Assembly (NCBI GenBank): GCA_003021175.1
Contig: PXQV01000014.1
Coordinates: 124,001-188,000 of the forward strand
Length of the DNA: 64,000 nt
Reading direction: 5' to 3'
DNA from: Halobacteriales archaeon QH_7_66_36
GTDB taxonomy: Archaea; Halobacteriota; Halobacteria; Halobacteriales; Haloarculaceae
The translations under genes were made by a program, and so were the position numbers. The notes beneath the pieces were generated by a model. It had not been told where the DNA came from. It did no database searches and worked only from the letters and a program-made list of their open reading frames with translations. Shown piece by piece: positions 26,295 to 34,105 of this stretch (position 1 is its first letter; every line of letters begins with the position of its first letter).

Positions 26295-26945
26295 TTAGGC
26301 GTCGCTCTCGTCGACCTCGACGTCTTCCTCGTCGACATCGACGGCCGCAGCCTCCTCCTCGGCGACCTCCTCGGGTCGCGCTTCGAGGGTGAGTTTCTGG
26401 ATCTCGACGCGGCGGAGCGGGTAGATCTCCTTCGCGTCGTTGTAGATAGCCGAGGAGAGTCGCCCCTCGACGATGCTGTCGACGACCTCGGCGAACGTGT
26501 GTTCGCTGGCCGTCTCGCGGACGATTTCGGTCATCGTCTCGCGAATCGCTCGCTCTTGGCTGTGGTCGGCCTTCTTCGTCGTGAAGGAGACGGGCTGGAT
26601 CTGGACGCGGTAGTCGTCGCTCGTCAGCACGGTCTCGAAGGACTCCACCTTCGAGGAGCCGCGACGGACGAGCGAGCGGAGATAATCCCGCGTGAGTTCG
26701 TGTTCGATGAACTCCGTGTACGCCGCGTCCGAGCCGATATCCGTGATGCGGAAGGTCAGCTTCGTGTTGTTCTCGCTGGCGTTGTTCTCCAGCTCGCCGA
26801 GCGTCGTCTCGATGGTTCGGTCGTAGAGCTGTTCCGGTTCGTCCGCAGGGGTCTCACCGAGTTCGGCCCGGTCGAACTGCTCCGGGGCCATGACGGTGTA
26901 CCACTGCTTCTCCTGCTTCTGTCGTGAGACGCTTCTGTCACTCAT
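26295..26945 (-). CDS. rps3ae: 30S ribosomal protein S3Ae
   Basis: 216-residue ribosomal protein (eS1). Recognised from QKQEKQWYTVMAPEQFDRAELGETPADEPEQ at the start (read in parts), LTFRITDIGSDAAYTEFIEHELTRDYLRSLVRRGSSKVES in the core and the acidic tail typical of halophiles. ATG 26945 (MSDRSVSRQ) overlaps the end of pcc1, giving the conserved pcc1-rps3ae pair. Last gene of the S15/RecJ-like/Pcc1/S3Ae cluster. Confidence 0.95.
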   Translation of the reverse strand: MSDRSVSRQKQEKQWYTVMAPEQFDRAELGETPADEPEQLYDRTIETTLGELENNASENNTKLTFRITDIGSDAAYTEFIEHELTRDYLRSLVRRGSSKVESFETVLTSDDYRVQIQPVSFTTKKADHSQERAIRETMTEIVRETASEHTFAEVVDSIVEGRLSSAIYNDAKEIYPLRRVEIQKLTLEARPEEVAEEEAAAVDVDEEDVEVDESDA

Positions 26946-27171
26946 TGTTGGTTGTCGTGAGTATCCGCTGTGCAACCGTGAGGTTGCTGATGTAGTCGTC
27001 TGCTGTCCTCGTGAGTCCGCCGGTCGTCTCCCGTTCGATGGTCGTGACGACGGTCGAGCCGTCGACACGTGTGTCCATCTCGTCGGTGTTGTCGGGCGCG
27101 AGCGCGGCCGCCACCCTCTCGGGATCGTCGTGGGTCGTGCGGATGCACGCGCGACAGGTATCGTCGCTCAC
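26938..27171 (-). CDS. pcc1: KEOPS complex subunit Pcc1
   Basis: 77-residue Pcc1-like protein, the dimerising subunit of the KEOPS complex that makes t6A37 on ANN-decoding tRNAs. Short alpha/beta fold with RACIRTTHDDPERVAAALAPDN at the start and the terminal helix TADDYISNLTVAQRIL. It overlaps both neighbours (4 and 8 bases). Identification rests on length, sequence pattern and the conserved genomic position beside rps3ae and the RecJ-like gene. Confidence 0.85.
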   Translation of the reverse strand: MSDDTCRACIRTTHDDPERVAAALAPDNTDEMDTRVDGSTVVTTIERETTGGLTRTADDYISNLTVAQRILTTTNNE

Positions 27172-28283
27172 AGCGACCGACGCACCTCCGTTTCTGCGGC
27201 GTCCGCGTCGATGCCCGCGAGATAGCCACGCGCTCGACGGCCGACTGCCTCCGCCGGTGTCGCCTGCCCGAGTTGGGTCGCGATGTCGGCGGCACCGTCA
27301 CCGTGCAGTGCCGCGTCCTCACCGTCGACGGCGAGGACGAGCGGCTCCGGCGAGCGGTAGCCCCACGCGAGCCGGGCGACGGTTGCGAGCGGTGCGTCGT
27401 CCGTCCGGGCGACGAAGAGCCCGTCGTGGCGGGCCGTCTCGGCCGCTCGCAGCCCAGTGTGGGCCGCGCGGCCGTGCTCGCGCCACGCGTCGAGCGCTTC
27501 GTCGGCGTGAGCCGGGGCCTCGTCGGTGCGCGCCGCCTCGATGGCGAGCGCGACGCCGAGGCCCGGCGTGGTCCGAGCGCAGGCGTCCAACACGTCGGCG
27601 TAGCCGCCGAGCGTGTGGAACGGCCCGCCTGCGTGTGGATGGAGCGCGCGCTCCACCCGTCGTGCGGCCCGTTCGGACGCGTCACCCGCCGCCCACAGCG
27701 CCGCGAGAGAGGCGAGTCGGCGACGGTCGTCCTCGTCGTCCGACACTTCTGACACCGACGATGCGGCAAGCGCGTCGCGCACCGCATCGGGGTCGCCGGA
27801 CACGTCCGCGTGGACGAGCGTCGTGTGCGCCACGCCGTCCGCGGGGTCGGCGACCGGCGTCGCGATGCCCGACTGACGGGTGACGAGCGGTTCCGCCTCG
27901 CTGTAGAACGGAGCGTCGCCACCGGGCGAGAACCCGGCAGCGACCGCGCCGGCCATCGCGAGCAACGGGTCCGGGTCGACACCCAACTCTCGGGCTGCCG
28001 TGTAGGCAGTCGCGGAGAGCGGGCCGTCGGTCAGCGCCACGTCAGCGCCCTCGGCACCGAACGCGACCGTGCAGTCGGCGTCAGGGGCGGTGACGCCGGG
28101 CACGCGCGTGACGGAGGCGTGAAACGGAACGTCGGTCGCTCGCAGCGCCGCGCCCAGTTGGCCGAGTGCCGCGAGGGCGTCCCCATCGGCCGTCGCCGTC
28201 AGCCGAATGAAGTCGGCGGCTCGGCAGGCGGCCGCGAGGCTCTCGGCCGGGGCGGACGCGTCGGAGCGACCGGCGGCGGACAT
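27168..28283 (-). CDS. RecJ/DHH-like protein without an intact DHH active site
   Basis: 371-residue haloarchaeal RecJ-like protein found between rps15 and pcc1. The first DHH-phosphoesterase motif, usually HxDxDG, reads TATADGDAL, keeping the DG but losing the metal-binding His/Asp, and no Asp-His-His motif is found where one is expected (VALTDGPLSATAY). The C-terminal DHHA1-like region with a GG pair is not evident. It is therefore probably non-catalytic, perhaps a structural partner, as for archaeal GINS-associated relatives. It directly abuts the rps15 stop and overlaps pcc1 by 4 bases. Confidence 0.8.
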   Translation of the reverse strand: MSAAGRSDASAPAESLAAACRAADFIRLTATADGDALAALGQLGAALRATDVPFHASVTRVPGVTAPDADCTVAFGAEGADVALTDGPLSATAYTAARELGVDPDPLLAMAGAVAAGFSPGGDAPFYSEAEPLVTRQSGIATPVADPADGVAHTTLVHADVSGDPDAVRDALAASSVSEVSDDEDDRRRLASLAALWAAGDASERAARRVERALHPHAGGPFHTLGGYADVLDACARTTPGLGVALAIEAARTDEAPAHADEALDAWREHGRAAHTGLRAAETARHDGLFVARTDDAPLATVARLAWGYRSPEPLVLAVDGEDAALHGDGAADIATQLGQATPAEAVGRRARGYLAGIDADAAETEVRRSL

Positions 28284-28748
28284 CTATTCGGTGAGTTCGA
28301 CGGCGACCTCGTACGAGTACGCGAAGTCCTCGTCGAGTTCGTCGCCGCGGTAGTAGTCGATCAGCCGACGGATCTTCGACTCCGTGTTCTGGAGCGCGCG
28401 CTTGTTCTGGTGGTCGGTCGGATTCGCGTCCATGTGGTCGCGAAGCCGCACGGCACGCGCCAGCAGGTTCCGGAGGTCCTCCGGAACGTCCGGCGACGCG
28501 TCGTGTTCGTCGAGAATCCCGCCGACCTTCTTGTCGGTGGCCGCCTTCACGTCGGGGATGGGCGTGCCCTGCACGCCCTCGTCGCGCAGTTTCGCGCCTA
28601 TCTGCGAGGGATCGTACCCCTGTTCGGCCAGTTCCACGACGCGCTCCTCGATGGCGTCGGCGTCGATGTCGCTCCACTCCGGCGGGTCGTCTGCCGTGGG
28701 CTTGTCCGAACCGGACGAGCCGCGACGGCGTGTGTGCATTCGTGCCAT
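28284..28748 (-). CDS. rps15: 30S ribosomal protein S15
   Basis: 154-residue archaeal S15 (uS15). Archaeal N-terminal extension (MARMHTRRRGSSGSDKP) then AEQGYDPSQIGAKLRDEGVQGTPIPDV and the core helices VRLRDHMDANPTDHQNKRALQNTESKIRRLIDYYRG (given in parts here). ATG at 28748; MHTRRR at 28739 is possible. Upstream, an AT-rich cataag box near 28886-28893 on the minus strand suggests a leader of about 110 bases, which could allow autoregulation; that is speculative. Confidence 0.95.
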   Translation of the reverse strand: MARMHTRRRGSSGSDKPTADDPPEWSDIDADAIEERVVELAEQGYDPSQIGAKLRDEGVQGTPIPDVKAATDKKVGGILDEHDASPDVPEDLRNLLARAVRLRDHMDANPTDHQNKRALQNTESKIRRLIDYYRGDELDEDFAYSYEVAVELTE

Positions 28749-28948
28749 TGGTTGATTGAACGGTCACGAACCGCAACGTAGCCTGTCGGTCGGGTTGCGA
28801 CCGAGCACTCCCGCAATCCCAAGCCGTCGAACGACGGCGAAGTCAGACTTGCGGCCGTGCCGTTCCTATCTGAAGGTCGTCGTTCGCGCACTTATGCGTT
28901 GTTACTCCGCACAGCGGGTCCAACGGGCGCGTCCAGCGGCTTCGATGG

Positions 28949-28956
28949 GTTTATAC
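28949..28956 (+). promoter_or_regulatory. TATA box of tRNA-Ala
   Basis: gtttatac centred 35 bases before the tRNA 5' end, giving a short 5' leader to be removed by RNase P. Confidence 0.6.
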
Positions 28957-28987
28957 TCGCCACCGGGATACGCTTGGACGCGTTCGC

Positions 28988-29059
28988 GGGCTCGTAGATC
29001 AGCGGTAGATCATCCCCCTGGCACGGGGAAGGCCCCGGGTTCAAATCCCGGCGAGTCCA
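28988..29059 (+). tRNA. tRNA-Ala (anticodon GGC)
   Basis: Complete cloverleaf: acceptor GGGCTCG/CGAGTCC with discriminator A, D-stem GATC/GATC, anticodon stem TCCCC/GGGGA around loop CTGGCAC, T-arm with GGGTTCAAATCCC. Anticodon GGC reads GCC. The third acceptor pair is G-T(U), the identity element for alanyl-tRNA synthetase. No intron; CCA not encoded. No second copy of the 3' end was noticed downstream. Confidence 0.97.
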
Positions 29060-29149
29060 TCCGGCCACACTGACGCGCTGCTTCACCGTCAGGCGTCCTC
29101 TGTCGATTCGGCTCGGTCGGGTTTCCCGGGTGTTCCCCTGAATCCTATC

Positions 29150-29164
29150 TTAATCATGGATTAA
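29150..29164. repeat. inverted repeat TTAATC-ATG-GATTAA
   Basis: Perfect 6-bp arms separated by three bases, in the spacer between tRNA-Ala and the monooxygenase gene, 115 bases before that gene's TATA box. It could be an operator or simple chance; it stands out as AT-rich in a GC-rich area. The remainder of the 252-base spacer (29060-29311) shows only the promoter of the next gene. Confidence 0.3.
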
Positions 29165-29278
29165 ATCGCTGTTAGTGTAGAGTGACTGCGGCACGGGCCG
29201 TAGGTCCGGTGACTGATAGCGAATCGACGACACACATCAGTCGGCGCAGAGCGGGTGTCACGCCAAGACGGCCGGGAA

Positions 29279-29286
29279 GTTATAGT
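29279..29286 (+). promoter_or_regulatory. TATA box of the monooxygenase-like gene
   Basis: gttatagt centred 29 bases before ATG 29312; it supports this start over the upstream in-frame ATG at 29255, which lies before the box. Confidence 0.65.
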
Positions 29287-29311
29287 AGCTGCCGCAGGGA
29301 TATCGACCGGA

Positions 29312-29617
29312 ATGTTAGTCGTTCACGCCGTGTTTCCGATCAAGGAGGAACGCCGCGAAGAGGCTCTCGAACTGATCGACACGCTCGTCGACGAGTCGAA
29401 CGAGGAGGTGGGAATGATACAGTACCGAGCCACAACTGACGTGCAGAACCCGAACACCGTCCGCTTCTTCGAGCAGTACGAGGACGCGGACGCGTTCGCG
29501 GCCCACGCCGAGACGGACCACTTCCAGGAGTTTGAGGCCGCACTCCCGGAACTGCTCGCCGGCGAGCCGGAGGTCACCCAGTTCGAGGTCGACTCCGCGA
29601 TAGAATTGGATCTGTAG
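29312..29617 (+). CDS. antibiotic biosynthesis monooxygenase (ABM) domain protein
   Basis: 101-residue dimeric alpha/beta-barrel protein. MLVVHAVFPIKEERREEALE and TVRFFEQYEDADAFAAHAETDHFQ match the ABM fold, with the HxxxxHF-type HAETDHF segment of putative quinol monooxygenases. Full length for the family. May act on quinones or other small aromatics; the substrate is not predictable. Own promoter, single gene. Confidence 0.92.
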   Translation: MLVVHAVFPIKEERREEALELIDTLVDESNEEVGMIQYRATTDVQNPNTVRFFEQYEDADAFAAHAETDHFQEFEAALPELLAGEPEVTQFEVDSAIELDL

Positions 29618-29654
29618 GCCGGTCGCGCTCGCGGACCGGGCGTTGCTGATCGAT

Positions 29655-30308
29655 TTAGCCGTCTACAGACGACTCGGCGCGGTCGCCCGGGTTCGTGAAC
29701 GAGGGCGTGACGTCGTACTTCGCCTCGATCTCCGGCGCGAGCTTCGGAATTTCCGCGAGGCTCACATCGTCGGGTTCCGGCTGGTCAGCGCCGACTCGGA
29801 CCTCGCCGTCGGGCGTTTCGACGTAGACGGCGTCCGCGTACCCCGGCTCCGCGTTGGGATACGCGGGCGCAGCCAGCCGCTCCGGTGTCGGCGGAGCCTC
29901 CGGTAACGGCTCGTCGCGGAACGCACCGAGCGGGTCTGCTCGCGTGACGCCGTGCCGTTCGAAGAACGAACGCCGGCGCTCGTAGTGCGTATCGAGTTCG
30001 TCGCCGGGAATCTCCATCAGTTCCGTCCAACCGTGCTCGTGGAAGTCCATATTCGCCATGAGGTGGACGAGTTCACGCGCGCTCGCCTCCGAGTGCTCTG
30101 TTTCGAGCGCCGTCCGATACGCGTCGACGAGTCGCTCGAACAGCGCTCGCAGATGTGCGCGCCGCTCGTCGGCTCGATGGACGGCACTCCGGTCGGTAAA
30201 CACGTCGACGTGGAGGCTAACGAGCCGTTTCTCCGCGACGCGTCTGATCCCCGGCGTCGTGAGTGCCCGCTTCGCGATCCAGTGGTGTCGACCTTGCGAG
30301 ATCTTCAC
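29655..30308 (-). CDS. haloarchaeal unknown protein (DUF6149-like)
   Basis: 217-residue soluble, helical and acidic protein. N-terminus MKISQGRHHWIAKRALTTPG; central HLMANMDFHEHGWTELMEIP and DELDTHYERRRSFFERHG; C-terminal EIPKLAPEIEAKYDVTPSF. I associate it by pattern with a haloarchaeal domain of unknown function (DUF6149) but could not confirm. No catalytic motif seen, apart from clustered His/Glu that might bind metal. The 249 bases upstream to 30557 are AT-rich near 30440-30500 and hold the promoter of the 44-residue microprotein. Confidence 0.85.
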   Translation of the reverse strand: MKISQGRHHWIAKRALTTPGIRRVAEKRLVSLHVDVFTDRSAVHRADERRAHLRALFERLVDAYRTALETEHSEASARELVHLMANMDFHEHGWTELMEIPGDELDTHYERRRSFFERHGVTRADPLGAFRDEPLPEAPPTPERLAAPAYPNAEPGYADAVYVETPDGEVRVGADQPEPDDVSLAEIPKLAPEIEAKYDVTPSFTNPGDRAESSVDG

Positions 30309-30557
30309 GGCTGTACGTACTCGTCTGACTCGTTTGACACGTGTGCCGTACGTGTTCGGGACGACACGTCACCGGCGCTCTCTTCTGTCGTCGTCAACGT
30401 CGCTGAACTGGTATCCGTGCCACCGAGACGGGCGTAGAAGACACATATTTTATTCGATGTGGTATAATTTGTTTGCTTCGTTCAACAGTTAAATTAGTGT
30501 CAAGGTCGTGAACTTTGTCGGGGATTCAATACCAACTCACGTCTCTGCCGAATCGTC

Positions 30558-30692
30558 ATGTCCGACGATAAGGTCGCGGCGTACCTCGCAGAGCACCCGA
30601 AGATGACCGGCGTCCTGTTCACGATGATGCTCCTGCTGTCACAGGCGGGGAGTGCAGTGGGGGCAGCCAGCATGAGCACCGCAGGTCCCTGA
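30558..30692 (+). CDS. 44-residue hydrophobic microprotein (DUF7503-like)
   Basis: Sequence begins MSDDKVAAYLAEHPKMTG and continues into one hydrophobic span (VLFTMMLLLSQAGSAVGAA) ending SMSTAGP. The start of the form MSD...FLAEHP followed by a single span is the pattern I recall for the haloarchaeal DUF7503 family. An AT-rich taaatta at 30490-30496 may be the promoter, with about 35 bases of leader. The gene faces the CHAT protease gene tail to tail, 22 bases apart. Function unknown. Confidence 0.72.
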   Translation: MSDDKVAAYLAEHPKMTGVLFTMMLLLSQAGSAVGAASMSTAGP

Positions 30693-30714
30693 GCTAGGCT
30701 TCGTATCGAGTAAA

Positions 30715-32919
30715 TTAGCCTCGTTCTCGAATAGTCTGTACAGTGATTTTGTCGCTCCACCGCAGACTGACGGTAGTCTCCGATCGCTCACTCTTGAGTT
30801 GGACGGGAGCCGTTTCAAGCGATAGGTACTCACTCAGTTCTTTGCCCGAGACATCGAACGTGTCTAAGGCCCCAGAGCTGAGATACTGAGTCTGGTTGTT
30901 GGCAATGAACGGCATGTTCATCGCCCCGAGGTGAAATGACCGAGTTGCGAAGGTACGAATCTCTATATCGAATCTGTCGTCATACTCATAAGGGTCAATT
31001 TCCCATACGGCAGGAATACCTGCCTCCGGTGTTGCGATTTCCACGGATCCATCCCCGACGACGATGTAGTGACGACCGACAAGAGCATCATCTTTAACGA
31101 CCTCAACGGCTGCATCCAGTGGGAACCCGCGATTCACCAACCGCGCGATATTCGTTCCGATCTCGGTCGCGAGGCTGTTGTGAACGTTGTCGAGCGTCAC
31201 GATGCCGGCTACGGCCCCGCGGTCGGCCAGCGCCTGCCCCTGCCGGAAGGAGCGACAGCCGTTGAGGATGAACGCGGTCGTGTTCACCTCCTCGATGGCG
31301 TGTGCGTCGAGATAGCCGTCCGCGGCCTGCAGGCCGCGGTCGTCAACGTGGCCGATGTAGTGGAGGAAGTCGGTGTCCGCGGCGAGCACCTCGCGGAGCT
31401 GGTCGCGGGTCAGTTCCGACCGAAGCGTCACGTCGAACTCGAAGAGGTCACGGGTCCCGTAGTAGTCGCCGACCTCCAGTTCCTCGATCATCTGCTCGTC
31501 GTTGCAGACGATGGTGACGCCGATGTGGTCGGTGGCCTCCGCACGGAGCGAGAGCTGCCGTTCGTAAGACGCCCGGGAGCCCTTGTTCGCGTTGAGCGGG
31601 AAGCCGTCACCGATGTACGTCTGGGTCGTCGTCTCGGCGTCGGGCACCCGGAGTACGTCGGCCGTCGATACCGGGTCGCCGTCGGTCTGGAAGTCGGTGT
31701 CATCAGCCGTCGGCGTCGGCGCACGGAGGAAATCCGTGGCGGCCACTGGCCCTCGGTGGAACTGGTCGACGGCCTCGCGCGCGGCCTCGGTGTCGGCAGA
31801 CGTAGGCTCGGATTCCGTGGTGGTGTCCTCCGAGTCGAAGATGCGGACGGCGGCGAGTTCGTTGGCGAGGTGTGGTAACACCGTCGCTCGGCCGATGTCG
31901 GGAACGATGTCGGCGGTGAGCCGCCACTCAGGGACGAGCGGTTCGACCGTCTCGAACGGCACGGAGAGATACGTTCCGAGCTGCTCGGCGAGCGGCTGGT
32001 CGTACACCGCGGCCCAGTCGAGATCGAGGCCGAGCTCGGCGGCGCGGCGGCGCTCGGCCAACTCGACCGGGTAGTAGCCCTCGACGCGGGTCAGACAGTC
32101 CAGTGTGAACACGTGCCGGAGCAGGCGCGTGGTGGCTGCCTCGAACGATGTCTGATCGAGCCGGTGGTCGACGCCGGCCGTCGTCGTCAGCCGGGGCGTG
32201 TCGCCGGGAACGACCTCGGCGGCGAGATAGTAGGCGAGCGGGGCAGCAGGGAAGACGTAGCGCGGCTCCGGTGGGAGTTCGAGCCTGACACCGGAGTCCG
32301 GGCGGCGCTCGCCGCCGGGGATGTCGACCTCCTCGCCGAACTCCACGAGCGGTGGGTGCCCTCGCAGGGTCGGAAACGACCGCTCGCAGGTGGTCGTCTT
32401 CAGTGCCGCGCTGGACTCCGAGACGGCACGCATCACGCCTTCCGCGTCGCGGGGTACCGTCAGCGTCCGGGCTGGTTGCTCGTGGAGCGAGCGTGCGGCC
32501 AGATGGACGCCGTCCACGTCCGGGAACGAGAGCGTCGTCTGATGCTCCTCGGTCGTGACTTGAACGCCGCTTTCCGCGAAGACGAACAGTTTGATCGGCG
32601 TGCTGGTGAACTCGACAGTGTACGGCCCCGGCGTGTCGATGGTGATGCTCTCGTCGTTCGCCGCTGCGGAGACCATGCTCCCGTCCGGACGGCGGACGTA
32701 CGCGCCCAGCCGGATGGGAACTTGGAACTCGTTCGTGTCGAGACGGGCCGCGGTGTCGACCGGAAAACACCACGGCACCGCGTCGGTGGAGACGGGATCG
32801 ACACCGATGTGACCGTCGGCGTACAGCGTGAACTGGACGTCCTCGACGGGGTCGTCGACTCGCACGCCGCGTCGGCGAGAGAGAGAAGTGATCCGTGGGC
32901 TGTACGTGTCGCGTGCCAT
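30715..32919 (-). CDS. CHAT-domain (caspase-like) protease
   Basis: 734 residues. The C-terminal third is a CHAT domain: catalytic His524 in HYIGHVDDRG and Cys555 in FILNGCRSFRQG, with the usual spacing, then the AVAGIVTLDNVHNS segment. The N-terminal 450 residues hold beta-rich regions (LYADGHIGVDPVSTDAVPWCF; TPGPYTVEFTSTPIKLFVF) and a helical middle, with no TPR or transmembrane segments. Such proteases cleave dedicated partners in signalling or cell-death pathways. The TATA box lies at 32982-32989, giving about 36 bases of leader. Its neighbours are the 44-residue microprotein and a CPBP protease. Confidence 0.9.
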   Translation of the reverse strand: MARDTYSPRITSLSRRRGVRVDDPVEDVQFTLYADGHIGVDPVSTDAVPWCFPVDTAARLDTNEFQVPIRLGAYVRRPDGSMVSAAANDESITIDTPGPYTVEFTSTPIKLFVFAESGVQVTTEEHQTTLSFPDVDGVHLAARSLHEQPARTLTVPRDAEGVMRAVSESSAALKTTTCERSFPTLRGHPPLVEFGEEVDIPGGERRPDSGVRLELPPEPRYVFPAAPLAYYLAAEVVPGDTPRLTTTAGVDHRLDQTSFEAATTRLLRHVFTLDCLTRVEGYYPVELAERRRAAELGLDLDWAAVYDQPLAEQLGTYLSVPFETVEPLVPEWRLTADIVPDIGRATVLPHLANELAAVRIFDSEDTTTESEPTSADTEAAREAVDQFHRGPVAATDFLRAPTPTADDTDFQTDGDPVSTADVLRVPDAETTTQTYIGDGFPLNANKGSRASYERQLSLRAEATDHIGVTIVCNDEQMIEELEVGDYYGTRDLFEFDVTLRSELTRDQLREVLAADTDFLHYIGHVDDRGLQAADGYLDAHAIEEVNTTAFILNGCRSFRQGQALADRGAVAGIVTLDNVHNSLATEIGTNIARLVNRGFPLDAAVEVVKDDALVGRHYIVVGDGSVEIATPEAGIPAVWEIDPYEYDDRFDIEIRTFATRSFHLGAMNMPFIANNQTQYLSSGALDTFDVSGKELSEYLSLETAPVQLKSERSETTVSLRWSDKITVQTIRERG

Positions 32920-32981
32920 GGTGACTGTCGACCGATGCTCCGACTCGGTGACTGCGCGTACATCTGCTCACGCCGGAGATC

Positions 32982-32989
32982 ATATAAAC
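32982..32989 (-). promoter_or_regulatory. TATA box of the CHAT protease gene
   Basis: gtttatat on the minus strand (plus strand catataaacg). About 66 bases before the ATG, implying a leader of roughly 36 bases, so this gene is not leaderless, unlike most in the window. Confidence 0.55.
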
Positions 32990-33011
32990 GTTCGAGTTGC
33001 AGGCGGTGAGA

Positions 33012-33740
33012 TCAGGTAGCGACGTAGATCGAGACCAACAGCAGCGAGTTCCACAGGCCGTGGGTCGCCACGGGGACGACGAGGTTGTCGGTGTACTCGT
33101 AGATGACGCCGAAGACGAGACTCGGGACGAACAGCACGCCGATGGTGACGAGCCGCGACCCGGAGTCGGGCGCGAGCGCGGTGAAGTGGATCGCGGCGAA
33201 CAGCACCGCAGTCAGCGGGATCGCGGCCACCGCCGAGAACGACTCTCGGAGGCGGTTCTGGACGGTGCCGCGGAACAGCGTCTCCTCACACGGCCCGACC
33301 GCGATTAGCATCGCGACGATCAGGAACGGGATGATCTGTGGCGTCTCACGGGCCTGTGTCGCCGCGCTGTTCGACGCCGGTTGCGCGCCGAGCGCGCGAA
33401 CGGCCAACGACATCGCCGTCGCCAGCACGAGGATACCGAGTAATCCGGCGAGAACGATGCCCACCTCACGCAGCGACGGGGCACGGATTCCGAGATACTC
33501 GCGCACGGCGTCGAAGCTCATCCCGCGGCTCCGGAAGTACGCCAGCGGCACGCCGAGGAACGGAACGTACTGTCCGAACAAGAAGACGAGAGCGAACCGT
33601 TCGGCAGTGGTTCCCCCGAACCCGATCGTGCTCCCGGCCAGCAGGCTGACGCCCGTGAGCACCAGCGCCAGCGCGGCCCCACCGACGCCCAGTCCGTAGC
33701 CAGACACCAATGCCCGGAGCCGCCCCCGTGATGTCGCCAT
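33012..33740 (-). CDS. CPBP-family intramembrane metalloprotease
   Basis: 242-residue polytopic membrane protein of the CAAX-protease/bacteriocin-processing (ABI) family. Active-site motifs: EETLFRG (Glu-Glu-X3-Arg), FAAIHF with His in a later span, and a terminal HGLWNS. About seven spans. I chose ATG 33740 (MATSRGRLRAL) because the in-frame upstream part (33741-33905) is the tail of a decayed SLC13 transporter. Substrate unknown; adjacency to the CHAT gene puts two proteases side by side. Confidence 0.92.
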   Translation of the reverse strand: MATSRGRLRALVSGYGLGVGGAALALVLTGVSLLAGSTIGFGGTTAERFALVFLFGQYVPFLGVPLAYFRSRGMSFDAVREYLGIRAPSLREVGIVLAGLLGILVLATAMSLAVRALGAQPASNSAATQARETPQIIPFLIVAMLIAVGPCEETLFRGTVQNRLRESFSAVAAIPLTAVLFAAIHFTALAPDSGSRLVTIGVLFVPSLVFGVIYEYTDNLVVPVATHGLWNSLLLVSIYVAT

Positions 33741-33769
33741 AGCCGCCAGTTCGGGCCGAGCGAAAATCA

Positions 33770-34079
33770 CTCTTCGCGATCCGACACAGAGGCCCAGCCG
33801 ATCGAAACGGCTACCAGAGGACCGTCGGCTGGACGAACCGGAACAGCAGACGAACACCGTGAGTAGTGCCGTCACCACGAGATCGAGCGCGACGCCGGCA
33901 CGCATCGTCTGTCCCTACTTCAGGTAGCCGCTCCCGAGGACGATGGCGTTGGGCGGCGGCGCGACCAGCAGCGCGACGGCGAAGCTGGCCGGAATAACGC
34001 CACTCGTGGCGAGGTACACGGCAGCCGCGACCAAGTCATCGCGCGCTCCGTGGTCGTGTGCGGGCGCGATGGAGTTCAT
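33770..34079 (-). pseudogene. SLC13 (sodium-coupled dicarboxylate/sulfate) permease, C-terminal remnant
   Basis: From 34079 the minus strand reads a 54-codon frame ending VALLVAPPPNAIVLGSGYLK, then TAG at 33915-33917. The same frame goes on directly with GQTMRAGVALDLVVTALLTVFV. PPNAIxxGSG followed by a MxRAGxxLxL terminal span is the signature C-terminus of SLC13/DASS permeases. So the tail is intact apart from one in-frame nonsense codon, while the first roughly 85 percent of the gene is missing. The decay makes expression of a working transporter impossible. Confidence 0.75.
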
Positions 34080-34105
34080 ATGTGTGCCTCACGTACAGTG
34101 GAGTG

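Noticed and set aside
30558-32919. Gasdermin/CHAT defence pair
   Set aside because: The microprotein is too short and has no gasdermin fold; defence function is not supported beyond the CHAT domain itself.
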